This document shows positions 1-11,046 of a stretch of 64,000 bases of DNA, in pieces (the stretch's first letter is position 1; each line of letters begins with the position of its first letter). A model generated the notes under the pieces. That model was not told the DNA's origin. It ran no database searches and saw only the letters and a program-made list of their open reading frames with translations. Source of the stretch: Sanguinoderma infundibulare (Eukaryota; Basidiomycota; Agaricomycetes; Polyporales; Polyporaceae); the NCBI GenBank assembly GCA_032821775.1, contig JAVLRN010000008.1, forward strand, positions 2,108,001-2,172,000, given 5' to 3'. Made by a program: the position numbers and the translations under genes.

Positions 1-150
1 TCTGACCCCTGGCGTCTGGGTTGGGCATATGTCATGGGTGCCGGGACCGTCTCGCTGTGCTTTCGATGGAGCGCCCGTCGGGATCCGCCCCTCTGCTCCT
101 CCGGACAACGCTCCGGAGGGCATGGCCGTCTTGAAGGGCTGACGGCATGG

Positions 151-3100
151 TCACCCAGTTCGTCCTGCTTCATAGTCACCTCTAAAACGATTCGCATTAC
201 CGACGTTCGGAATACAGGTGACTAGACAACAACTATGCCCGGGCGGATCAACTTGTGCGGACTCAGACCTTTCACTGCTGGGAAGACGTCCGGGGGGTGG
301 GGGCACGTGTATCAGAGCCGGTGGGGGTTGCAACTGTCCCTCTGCAACCACCTTAGCCACCTTCTTCCCGCGCCTTTTAGGGACGACTTCGGTACCGAGC
401 GTAACAGCGTTGAGACTCAGGGCCCGCTTACAAGTCACCCTACCTGCACTGCCCGCCGGTTGCTCAGTGGATGCAGCCGCGTGACTGCCTCTGGTCTTGC
501 CTGGGCAGGTGTGAGCCTCGTCCTCCGCTGGCAGCGGGCCACTTGCCGGCACACCTGAACCTACGATTCCCCCTCCATGACCACTCTCGGGGGCTGAGTC
601 GTGTGCGGAAGCTGCGGGAGCACCCGGAGGCTCGCCGGCGGGTCCCTTTGAAGCGCCAGGTGCCGTCCCCGGAATGGTGGAACTCCCCGCCGCCGCTTGG
701 GACACCGCACCAGACAGGGCGGTCGCCTGTTTCGCCTCACGCTTGCTCCCTCTCGGGCCGGCAGCGCTACTGGTGGAGGGTTGTGCGCACTGAACCGGGA
801 CTGGGACTGGTTTCGGATGCGGCTGCTGCAAACACGTCTCCAGCAGAGCCTCGTGCACCGGAAAGCCCAACGGCGTCTGGAGGATGTAGGCTGGCATGTC
901 TACCGGGATATCCTCACCGGGCTCGATGAAGTGGGATATTTCGATATCCCGCAGCACCATGCCCATAACCAAGCAGTACCGCTGGGCATCCGCCGCTGTT
1001 GCATGGCTGTTCAGCCCCAATTTGAGCCACGCTATGAGATGGGAGTCAGGGTGGCAGTTTGTGTGAATGTCCTCCGGCATGTGTGGGGAGTCGTAGGTCC
1101 ACGTCGCCCATGGCACTCCATGGTCGCCGGACAGATTGTCCACCACTTCGAGCTATACCCGAGGTCAGTATCTGGAGTGCGCTGATGTGTTTTCGTACGT
1201 ACCTTGTCCTTCAGCCTTTCCACCATCGTGCTGTACTCCTTACGATCACAGAGGCTCTTGACGAACTCGTATGGACTCGCCCCCTTTTTCGTGACCGTGG
1301 ATGGCCGGCTCAGATTGAGAAGGGCCGGGGCATCAGACCCTCTCTCCAGGGACACCTCCTGCGCCCGTCCCTTACCCTTGGACCCACCGGCCACAGTGGC
1401 TCGGGCGTTCCTAGAGTCCCGAACAGCGCCGGTGCGGCCCTCCTCCTCATCCTCCTCATCCTCCTCGTCCTCGTCCGGCTCGTCCTCGTCCTCGTCCTCG
1501 GCGTCCGATGGATGAGGGGAGTCGATCTCCTGGAAGACCTCCTGCTCCTCCTCCTCCGTCGCGGCTGCCTTCTTCCTCTTCTTCCTACCGGCCTTCTTCG
1601 GCTTGGCTTTCGACGACTTCCCCCCCATTGAGGACGATTGGCCTGACCTCCGGCCCTTGGAGGACGACCCAGCATTTCCCCCGGATGGGTTCTTGGGCTC
1701 AGCGGCAGTCCTGGGCTGACTCCGACCCGCTATTGCCTTGCTGCGACCACCCGAAGAAGGACCTTCCCCTTGCAACTCACGCCCAGAGAGAATGTCGTCC
1801 TCGGGCGAAGCGGCGAAACCCGGCGCGCGAGGAATGCGCTTACGCCTCCGCAGCTGCCAAGCCGCCAGAGCTCCGTCGTTTTTCGCCGGTTCGAAAACCA
1901 CCTCGCTGTTGACTCGAGTGAGGTAATGGCTGAAGCGAAATCGACGGGCCGGGCACAAGAGTCCATAGTCCACTGGGTTCTCCATCTCCATGATGTGCTG
2001 GAAGAACGTCCGCAGGTGCTTCTCCTGCATCTTGACCGGGTCCATCCAGGAGAACCCTTCCGGCACCATCCCCTCCTCGAAGAAGCTGTCAGGATGCTCT
2101 CTGAGGGCCGCCCACGGCACAGCCGGGATGTCCTGACCCAATGCGTAACCTTCAACTTGACCATTATCACTCTATCTGGAACCACCATGTGCAAACGCCT
2201 CACCGTATACGGTCCGCATATATTGCCGGATCACCTCCTGAAGCCGCCATGTCTTCATCGTCTGGCCGCCCTCCCTGTTGGTGAGTACCGGCCCCCCGTC
2301 ATCTGAGTAGGTATCGAAATCGAAGGGGACGGGCTGCTGCTTGGACGTGGCCTTTACCGACTCAACGGCGTCCTCCGTCGCCTCTTCCGGTTTGAGAATT
2401 GTGGACCAGAACGCCCAGAACTTTGTGTGGAACTTCTCGTCCCATTCTTTCCCCTCCCGGAAGCGCGGATACGACTTATCGTTCTCACCGAACATCTGCG
2501 AGGTGTCATAACTGTGCCTCCATCGGTACCAGTCACGGCAAGGACAAATTTATTTGACACTCACGCCGTGGCATTCATCTTCTGGTTCTCGTTCTCAAAG
2601 ACCCCGTAAATGAAGACCGGCATCTTGAACTGGTCCCAGAAGAGCTCCGTGACTTCACGCATGTACTTGGCGGCTTTCTGGCGGGCGTGTCTGCCGACAG
2701 CCGTGGGGCATGAGTCAATGGAGTCAACCGGGCATAATAGGACGACGTACTCTGGCTTCATGGCATCGTCCGGGCCCTCCTCATTCCACCTCTCTGCCTG
2801 CTCGATGTAAGGCGCCTGGTCGTCCGGAGACAGCTCTTCCCACAGCTCCTTGCGCTTCGCATTCCACATTGACAGGTACATTGGGTCCCTGCCTTCCATG
2901 TCCGACGGCATGGCGTTTTGGATCTCCTCGTGATGGTCGGCAGCCCAGCACCGCTGCCCTGTGAACGCGCGCCCGATCTTGACATGCTTCTTGGATTTCC
3001 GCGTCGGAGAGTTGTTGGAGAACCAATTGGTGACCTTCTGTTCACAGGGATTGACCATCGGAACGTTGCCAACATGAAACGCACGGCGAGACGTACCTGC

Positions 3101-3276
3101 ACGAAGAAGTCTAACAAAATGGGGTTCTCCGGGACCTGGCAGCGTTCGATGATTTTCCTTGCAAGCGCGTCGCGCCAGGCTGGCTTGTCTGCGGCCGGGA
3201 CGTTGTGGTACTCCGCATGACGTTGCGTTAAGAGGTCTTCGTCCCACTCGTTGAGGTCACTGGGACGAGGAGCCAT
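151..3276 (-). CDS. Large KDZ-associated protein with homeodomain/HMG-like N-terminal region
   Basis: Five exons can be joined by GT-AG introns. They are about 3276-3099, 3040-2569, 2495-2187, about 2130-1203 and about 1152-151, giving a protein of roughly 1000 residues. The start at 3276 opens an exon with MAPRPSDLNEWDEDLL. Exon 2 begins with KVTNWFSNN, which resembles homeodomain helix 3, and continues into a Trp-rich segment (WEELSPDDQAPYIEQAE) that resembles an HMG-box-like helix. Exon 4 holds a Lys-rich stretch (KKAGRKKRKK) followed by a long Asp/Glu run, as in nuclear chromatin proteins. The C-terminal third is low-complexity, rich in Pro, Ala and Ser. The gene is divergent from the TET/JBP gene with about 335 bp between the starts, so a shared promoter is likely. 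A DNA-binding role is an inference from these motifs; no enzyme motif is visible. Confidence 0.65.
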
Positions 3277-3610
3277 TGGGGGATCATGCGGCCAGTATGC
3301 GGGAAGCAGGGAAATGGGGGATCCGCAGCGGAGCGGAGAACTTAGGCTGTTCAAGTGTGATCCATCCCTGGTTTCTCGCTCGACGTGTGCGGCCGCCACC
3401 CCCAGTACGACGAAGACCAGCCGGACGACAACTGTAACCACAGCTGTGACGGGCTGGGCGCCCGACTACGCGGGCAATGCTGTGCGGTTGATCTGAGACA
3501 CATCACGAGGCATGTCTCATTTTCCGGCCGCACCCCAGCGTCATTCTGCTGGCCAGTCGCTTCCTTGCTCTTTACTTCCATCCTGGTCCCGCCACAGGGC
3601 AGTCTACATC
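3277..3610. promoter_or_regulatory. Divergent promoter region between the homeodomain-like gene and the TET/JBP gene
   Basis: The two start codons face away from each other and are 334 bp apart. No clear TATA box or operator is recognisable. The call rests only on gene orientation. Confidence 0.4.
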
Positions 3611-4932
3611 ATGGCCTCCAATGTCGTGAAAACCAACGCTATTCCTCGCGGTTTCCGGCGGCGAGCGCAAACTGCTGAATTTGTGGCAGCCCTGTACCGA
3701 TTCCATCTCAGTCACTTATCAGAAAATCCGGGCCCCGAATCTCGGTCTCGACCAACGCCTCCGCCGATCTCGTTGCAACTGATGGAAGATTGTGATGCAG
3801 TGGCGAGGGGTTTGGCGGCAGCCGTTCAAACCCACCATATGTTGTGTTTTCATTCCTCTGGTATACCTGTCCCCTCATGCACCGTAGATGCAGTGTCCTG
3901 GTTGGCGGAAGACTATGCGAGCCGTCTCCCGAGGAAGGCGGTGAACAGTGCTGTCTCGGAGCATGACCGGCTGTCGCAGTTTCCCCCCCTGATACCTCCG
4001 GAACAAGTAATTGCGCGATCGGAGCCATGCCCGATTGAAGCACGTCCTGCAGTTTTCACGGACATCCAGGGAAATATTCTAGCGTGGTCGTTGCCTGGCA
4101 TAATTCCACGTGCCTGGCAGGTGCGCTACCACTTTAAGCATGCATCCTATCGCTCACCGTATATTAGGGCATCTTGTTGGAAGCGGCGAAACACCTCCGC
4201 CCTCAGGTGAAAGCCGTGAAGGCGAAGGATGGGGAGCACCACACGACTAATTGGAGGAACGCGGAGACCTTTTGCTCTGCTAGTGAGGAATGGGGCTCCG
4301 GAACGGTTTTACTTTACCCGGCAGGCTTTGCGCAAGGGCACGTGGTATGTAGACATGTGCCCGGATGAACCGATTGTTAATCTTTTGATCAGGGCGCACG
4401 ATTTCGTCCGGCGCCAAGCCGGCAGATCAAAACCCCCAAAGCACAACGCTGGATGGCCGCCCTGGATGAGATGGGGGGACTCATCGATGGGATCCTCGCA
4501 GTCACTCATCCGCGGCTGTATGCCGCATGTCAGGAGGTTTTCCTCTGGCTGATCGCCCAGGCCCCAGAGTGCGCTGCCGCCCTTGAACATTGGCCGTGCA
4601 GTTTCAATTCCATGCAGTTGGTTGTGAATCGTTCCAGTATCCGGCATCGAGACGTCAACACTGTACCGGGATGGTTCGACATGTTAATCACTCTTGGAAC
4701 ATACGGCAAGACTGCGGTTCTTGAAATGCGAACGCTGGGAGTGTCTGTGCTGTATGACAGTGGGTCGGTCATGTTGCTTTCCGCCCGGGTGGTGGAACAT
4801 GGTGTGCCCACCGTCCCGGTGGACCGCATTTGCTATGCATTCTACCTCGTGGAAAATGTGCACAAGTGGGTGGACATGGGGAATCCAGGATTTGTCAGTT
4901 ACACAGAGGTCACGGGCGGGGCGCTGGTCTAG
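3611..4932 (+). CDS. TET/JBP-family 2-oxoglutarate/Fe(II) dioxygenase
   Basis: Three exons (3611-4120, 4168-4341, 4393-4932) join in frame to about 407 residues without a stop. The last exon is the double-stranded beta-helix. HRDVNT supplies the iron-binding H-x-D at about residues 313 and 315. RVVEHGV supplies the distal His at about 364, and DRICYAFYL carries the Arg expected to hold 2-oxoglutarate, at about 373. The surrounding pattern (HPRLY, WFDMLITLGTY) is that of the fungal TET/JBP family, whose characterised members oxidise 5-methylcytosine or thymine in DNA. Such genes are known to be expanded in basidiomycetes and linked to KDZ transposons (Iyer and colleagues, 2014). The KDZ gene begins 71 bp after the stop. 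All catalytic residues are present, so an active enzyme is plausible. The substrate cannot be read from sequence. Confidence 0.88.
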
Positions 4933-5003
4933 TCGAAAGGAAGAGGGCTTTGGGACTGCACTGTAATTATGTCGTTAGTTGCCTTACACTGTATCTTCTT
5001 CCA

Positions 5004-8000
5004 ATGCCTCGTCGACGTTTTGAAACCATTGATACCATTGACCCCTTTATAGAGTATACCGCCACCATACGGAACACTCGGAGGGGACCACAGGTGGTGA
5101 CGAAAAAAGCGCGTTTCACTTTTGAAAACGATCGAGAGAAAGAGCCCAATATTTCGACACCAGCCCCGGAAGCGAGCAGCTCGAAACCCGCGGTCGTGGA
5201 CCCTAACAGCGACACCATATTTCTTCTGGACGTCGGGCAGGGCCAAGGACTCGTGTTTGAAGAGATCACCTTCGAAAGGCCTGCACGCAAGGGAAAGGTA
5301 ACATGAATATGCATTCGCCACTGAACTAAATTGCTGATCCCCCAGATATCCAGTCTCAAAATGATTTCCAGCACGACTTTGTGCAGGTACGCGAGGAGTA
5401 CATATTTCGAACACTTGCCCATGAAGGGCTGCCCGTTGATGGTAAGGCGTCATGCGGGCATGCACCTGTATGGCGCTGCATCTCGTGCCATGGCCGGCCG
5501 ACCTTCTGTGCACCGTGCTGCAAGGACGCACACGTCCGGACCCCACTCCACTGCGTTGAATATTGGATGGGCGATTACTTCCAGCAGGGTTTGCTCCAGC
5601 AACTGGGAATACAGCTTCATGCCGGGCATGGTGGCTCACCTTGTCCCTCACTCGCACCCTATCCATATTCATCTCTTCCAAGTGACCCTTGTACGACTCC
5701 GGCGTTCGGGACGAGTCCGGATGGTGATGACGACTCGGAGCTTCCATATCTGCTGGAGGACACTCTTTCGGACGCGGATGATGAAGACTCGGACCTCTAC
5801 TTTTCCCCTGAGGATGACACTCTCGTTCCGGATGTGTCGGAATTGCTGTGCTTCGGAGATGCCAACCCGCCACCCCTGCTGCTGCTGGATGGGATCTTAT
5901 ATTCCGGGGACCGCCTGATGGTGGTGGTCGACGTTAGTGGTATCCACGAGCTTTCCGTGACATTCTGCCAGTGTCCGAATGCAGCGAGGGAGGATTTACA
6001 GTTGCTCGACCTTGGCTATCTTCCGGGGTCTGTGAACCGCCCACGCACAATGTTTACTCGAGGTGTTCTGGACGACTTCCTCCTGGAAAACAAGGAGTGC
6101 AAAACCGCGGCGAGGAATTACTACAACAAGCTCCGGAGGACTACCAATTCGGCGTTCCCACACATGGTTCTGGTCCGTCGGGCGCCTTCGAGTCACGGGT
6201 CCTCCGAAAAGCTAACCATCCACAGGACCGATACAAGGAACTGCTCCGGGCCTCCCGGCAGTGGCGTAACATTGTCCTCAGACAGTCCGCTGGCTTCGGA
6301 CATCACTCCGACCCAATACAGCCTGGCGATCTCGCCATCCGGTGCCCCGCCTGTCCGCAGCCTGGTGTAAATCTTCCGGAGCACTGGAAGGACGATCCAG
6401 ATCAGTAAGTACATGCGGCTGTCACATTCAATACCCCCTGAAACCTTTTCCAGGTTCAAATACATGCGCTCCGTTGTACTAGATGGAAACTTCAGTGCTC
6501 AACATCGTCACATGCACAACCTGGAGGACGATGTGCCGCTTGCGGATGGACACGCATTTATGGTGACCGACGCACCCTACAAGCAACACTTGGAATCTGC
6601 CAAGGAGTATAACGAGGTGAGTCCACATCGGCGTTGAGGTCGTGCGGTGTAGATGAGAATGTGTCTGGTAGAGAATAACCTGCAACGACCACCGTGCGGT
6701 CCTCAACGCCAATGTGAGTTGGGCCAAACTGGAGGCGACTGGGATTGGAGCAGCTGCGTGTTCTCGCCACGGCTTCTTTGCCCCACATGCATGTGTGGAC
6801 TTCCAGGGGGGAGAACGGTACGCCCACTGTTATCCGTTTATTATGCTGTCTCGACTGATTTTAACCTGCTGAAGTCAGCGCAATATGGATTACATCCTTC
6901 ACTGGATACTCGCCTATCTGAACGGTCTGACGTGGTTGCTCGTCATGTACGATGTGATGTGCCAATACTTCATCCACCTCCGTGACCGGTTCAGAGAGAG
7001 CCCGGCTCTGAGTTTTCCGCACGGTATCAACATGCTGCACGGCATCGGGCAATTCCATGTACATGGCCATATTCCCCGTTGTTTCCCAAGGTTCTCATCA
7101 AACTTCATCTCCAGAGCGGGGGTGCAGGATGGAGAGATCATCGAGACCCTGTGGAACAAGATTAACGCGGTCATGGACAGTACCCGAGGCATGTCATCTG
7201 CGCACCGGAGGGAGGTGATCGACGATACTATGAATGACTCCAATTGGATGAAGCTCACACGAATTAGTAAATACTTTTGCCATACCTTGGCGTGATGCTG
7301 GCTGATTGACCTTGCGAAGCGACTATTCTCATTCGCAAGTGGCGTCGGGCGTGCAAGGAATGAAGTCCAGCGCTCGAAGTGTTCGAGAAGCTCTCCAACA
7401 CAACTGGTGTGGGGCAATGCGAGGCGTGGATGGCCGAGGCTAAAGCTGCCGATGCTGCTCGAGGGACCGATCTGGAGGCAATGGATATATACGATGTGAC
7501 CAGGCAACCCCATACGTTCTCAATATTTATCATATATCGAAACATACTTAGCTCCGAGCAATATAGTGCCGTCCCGGAAGGACAAAGAGCTCACCTTGAC
7601 TCAACAAGAAACTGCTGGTGCAGATGATGACATGAAAGGCGTGGCATCCTGGATCTCGACCGGGCTGCGGCTGGAGGAGAGAAAGCATGTAAACATTGGA
7701 TCATCCACATGGTGAACACACTGACCGTCAATGTCTAGGATCGGGCTCGCGTATACTGCCCGGACGACCGGAGCAGCAGCTGCAAACAACATCCGGCTCA
7801 GCCTGAAACATGCCCGGCAAAGGCTGCTGACCGGGATCAACTCATTCAATAAAGCAGGCGAGAAGCACTTACGGATGTCCGTGACCTCCGGGGGCCTTCC
7901 GGTGTCCAAGGACCCTACCGACTTTGGAGCGGACTGGGATGACGACCCCGAGGTTGCGAGGTGCCCAGCGGTTCTGACTGGAGATGACACATTGCAGGTG

Positions 8001-8810
8001 GAGCGGCAAATTCTGGCATTGCCTTCCACCTTGGGAATGGACTATCTACGCGCAAGGGGTCTACTGGAGCTGGCGGATAAGGAACGAGAGCTCCGGGAAG
8101 GCCAACTCAACGATGCCCTACAAGGCATTCGGACGGCAATTGGATACAAGTTGCTGGTATATCGCGCAAAGCTCCGCAAAGCAACCACTTATCGGAAGAA
8201 ACTCCAGAGCTTTGCAGAGCTCCGTGTGGCTGATGATACCCTTATGAGGCACATCCAGGTATACCAACAGGCTCGGAAGGCTACAACGCGTCTCTTCGAC
8301 ACCAGCCCGGCCGCGCCGGAGGACACCCGGAGCCGCGAGGCCTTCCTTGCCAGATACCAGGATATCAAGAAGACAGATCTCGGAGTGGCGACAACCGTCA
8401 TTGAACACTTCACCCCAGGTGTTCGTGACAAGCCGTCCGCCTGGTTTTGGCACCTGGAGGACACGGATAGTGAGCAGACCACGGGATGGCTGCGGGAGTG
8501 TGAGTGCAAACAGGGAGGCATTGCGTAATCTCGACGCTGACATATTGCTCCAGTCCGTCGAATGTTGTGGCTCCGAGCATATGCACGCAAGTGTCAGTGG
8601 GAAGAGGAGACCATCCTCGTCCCGTTCGAAATGGAATCTTCGATCCGGACCTTCGAAACCTTCGTGGGGCACTGGAACGGCTGGGTCGGGGGAAGCCAGA
8701 CGCCCGGGCACAAGGCATACGCGTTGCGTCAAGTTGCGCTCTGGTGGAGTCTTGCGGACCATGCTCGGGCGGCGTTTTCTAAGGCGCGGAGAGACTATAC
8801 GCTATGACAT
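5004..8810 (+). CDS. KDZ-superfamily transposase with an in-frame stop
   Basis: This multi-exon gene starts at 5004 (MPRRRFETIDTID). The exon from about 5345 carries a cysteine/histidine cluster (CGHAPVWRCISC, CAPCC) of the CxC type found N-terminal to KDZ transposases. The catalytic core follows: VLDGNFSAQH near 6480, TGIG...CSRHGFF near 6740, a join giving GGERNMDYILH near 6820-6890, MYDVMCQYF near 6945 and DGEIIETLWNKIN near 7130. These supply the D, D, E residues of the RNase-H fold. The C-terminal half is helical, and the last exon (about 8551-8810) ends in ARAAFSKARRDYTL. An in-frame TGA lies at 7361-7363, and one junction near 7690-7740 needs a GC donor or has shifted frame. The copy therefore looks recently inactivated. 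The family catalyses DNA transposition in the nucleus. Confidence 0.85.
7361..7363 (+). other. Premature TGA codon in the KDZ transposase
   Basis: The frame reads RKWRRACKE, then TGA, then SPALEVFEKL. Coding quality is good on both sides and no usable intron of normal length removes the codon. Confidence 0.65.
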
Positions 8811-8943
8811 AGTTCGTTCGGTATGGGGCGCCGTACCGAGATATGTAATCGATCGCCGATCTTGATGAGTGTCCTCTGTGCTCCACTTACATACATATTG
8901 GACTTCCGTGTTCTCCACCCCCATCTGCTCTGCCCCCCGGAAC

Positions 8944-9703
8944 ATGTCTTCATCTGAACAAACCGTCTCCCCGGCACTATCTGCGGCACATGCCGAGATT
9001 ATTATAGTTTTGGCATGCCTTCGAAAGGCATTCGAAATATTTCCCTTGGCTCCAGACAAGCTGGAAGTCCGACGATGGAACTATTGTATTGCCCGTGAGC
9101 TGGTTTGTATTGACCCCCTGGAACGCCCACCGATAGAGAGACTAACATGGTGACACAGTGGATTGCAATACAGGCAAGCGGAGCGGCGAACGCCATCCAA
9201 ATCAGCCAAGCGCGCCAAGATGTTAGTCACCTAGCCGACCAGTTTCCTGCACCGCTCCGCCTCTTGCTCTCCGTGGCCAGATGGAAGGGCCGGACCATTG
9301 TCTTCAACATCGGGAGCATGCATATGGAGAGGTATATGGAAGCGACGAAGTTGCTTCCCGCTCCGGAGGGACAACAAAATCACTCGGGCTTCGTGGAGTG
9401 GTGGACTTGGGACGAATTTGGGCCCGAGAGGCCGCCGTATCCTACATGGTGGAAGGATCCTCCAGAGGGGGCTGTATGTCCTCCGGACGTTCCCTGAAAA
9501 GTTGCGATACTAATGGGCTACCGTTTCAGGGTGCTCCTATTCCCATTTTCGAGGAGGACATGGAAGAGTGGCGCAGGGCGACGGAGTATGTGGACATGGT
9601 GAATAGGCACCGGATGGAAACCCAGCGGGCAGCTCTGCAGTGTGTGGCAACACGCATGGAGGATCTGGAGGAGATGTTTTCACCAGATGGGATGCCTGTG
9701 TAG
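8944..9703 (+). CDS. Small unknown protein downstream of the KDZ transposase
   Basis: Three exons, approximately 8944-9103, 9159-9477 and 9530-9703, join in frame. Exon 1 begins MSSSEQTVSPAL, exon 2 begins WIAIQASGAANAIQ, and exon 3 contains GAPIPIFEEDMEEW and ends SPDGMPV. The product is about 210 residues with a Trp- and Pro-rich middle (FVEWWTWDEF, YPTWWKDPP) and a helical, charged C-terminus. I do not recognise the family. The same orientation and closeness to the transposase suggest it is an accessory gene of the KDZ cassette, but that is only context. Confidence 0.55.
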
Positions 9704-9809
9704 CGGACCCAATTCTATAAATCGGCGATAGGAACTGCTCAATGAACGGACACCAATGAAGTCAGATTGGGGTGGTCATTCGACACCCAAGTGCAACCCA
9801 CCCAGGCCT

Positions 9810-9835
9810 TCCGGAGTGCATCTCTGCACTCCGGA
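9810..9835. repeat. Perfect 11-bp inverted repeat downstream of the KDZ cassette
   Basis: The arms tccggagtgca (9810-9820) and tgcactccgga (9825-9835) are exact reverse complements around a 4-nt loop. The position is about 110 bp after the last gene of the cassette. It could be a transcript-end hairpin or a transposase-binding palindrome. Confidence 0.6.
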
Positions 9836-11046
9836 GCAAATTCCAACTAACGTAAAACTGGCACAATTCATAATTCCGCCAGAGGACCTGGCCAAACTGT
9901 GACATGTTTGGCCTCCGGAACTGTTCTGAATAGCACGACCGGTGTATCCGCCCTGTAATGCGGCACGCAGCACGTTCGATTACTAGGGTACATTTGCGCA
10001 ATTAATGGAGAAAGTAACTCATTGGGCATTTGGCCGCAGTACCACTGCAAGCCCCCGCGGCGTAGTGGTCTACGCGCGTGCAAGAGTGCTGTCTGCAACT
10101 GCTGTGGGTTCGATTGCCACCATGGGCCTTACGGAGCCTCCTCAAATTTTTTTGTCATGGTTATCAGAGCCCCATTTGGTTGAAGTCGACGAGGGTTGGT
10201 TAGGATCAGACAAACAACCAGTCGGGCATGTCGAACTGCAACATTTTAATACAGGTATGGGTATCTTTCAGGGCTCCGGAGCGCTTGTGCCTGAGGGGAC
10301 CCGGACTGACAATTGCCTGCGTTGGCGTGAGGCTCACGGGCACGCAACTCAGGCAGAGCGATAGGTATCAGTGCTACAGCGGTGTGGGGGAGGGGGGGCT
10401 CCGGTAGTGGATCTGCCAACTCCGGACTGACTTTGATTCCTCAGTGGCTCCCCAATTTGATGTCCATGGTCGGATCTGTCATGGGGCCGGGCAGCTTTCA
10501 TGTTCACATACACCGCCCGGTCGACAGACGTCCATCATCGGGGATGACATGCAGCCGTGCGAGACCAGTAGGAGCTACCGGTCTCACCCGGTCGTGACAC
10601 TCTGATAGTCGACGGGACCGCCTAGCCGGCGTGCGTTGCTACACCATGTATGTTCCCCCGCAAACTAATAGATAGAATGAAGATGTAACGTATATATTGG
10701 TGCCGCATGACACCAAATTGTATGACCAACAAGGCTAGAAAAGTCGATTGTATACCAACTGAGGAGGAGCCCGGCCGGACAGTGCGCAGATGTTCAACTG
10801 CCAACCGGCCGGCTGCACGAAGTGAGGGCGAATGCCACACGGCCGGGCGTCGACTACATAATAGGTATTTCGGCTATGGATGCCGCCAGACATACGTGAA
10901 CAGACAGAATGATGGTGCTTGGCATATATTTTAGCAAGATGATGCAAGATGACACAATGGACCCAAGACGACAAATATCTGGAACGACAAACCTGACAAC
11001 TGACCTACATGGTATACCAGAGCCCCTGCATGTTGACCGCCCCAGA
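9836..11046. other. Intergenic stretch between the KDZ cassette and paralogue A
   Basis: Apart from the tRNA-like element I see no coding exon. Reading frames here lack codon bias, family motifs and usable introns. Confidence 0.4.
10050..10153 (+). repeat. tRNA-like / SINE-type element with pol III boxes
   Basis: A box A-like motif (gtagtggtctacg, 10062-10074) is followed by a perfect-looking box B (ggttcgattgcc, 10107-10118) at normal tRNA spacing. A run of seven T follows at 10147-10153 as a possible pol III terminator. D- and T-arms can be drawn, but the anticodon stem does not fold well. I therefore prefer a tRNA-derived SINE head or a decayed tRNA over a working tRNA gene. Confidence 0.45.

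Noticed and set aside
1430..1510. tcctcgtcc repeat as a non-coding microsatellite
   Set aside because: It encodes the Asp/Glu-rich tract of the minus-strand gene at 151-3276, in frame.
7361..7363. TGA in the KDZ gene as a selenocysteine codon
   Set aside because: Fungi of this group are not known to use selenocysteine, the residue is not at a catalytic site, and no SECIS-like element is seen.
10050..10130. Functional tRNA gene
   Set aside because: Boxes A and B are good, but the anticodon stem and acceptor stem do not pair convincingly.
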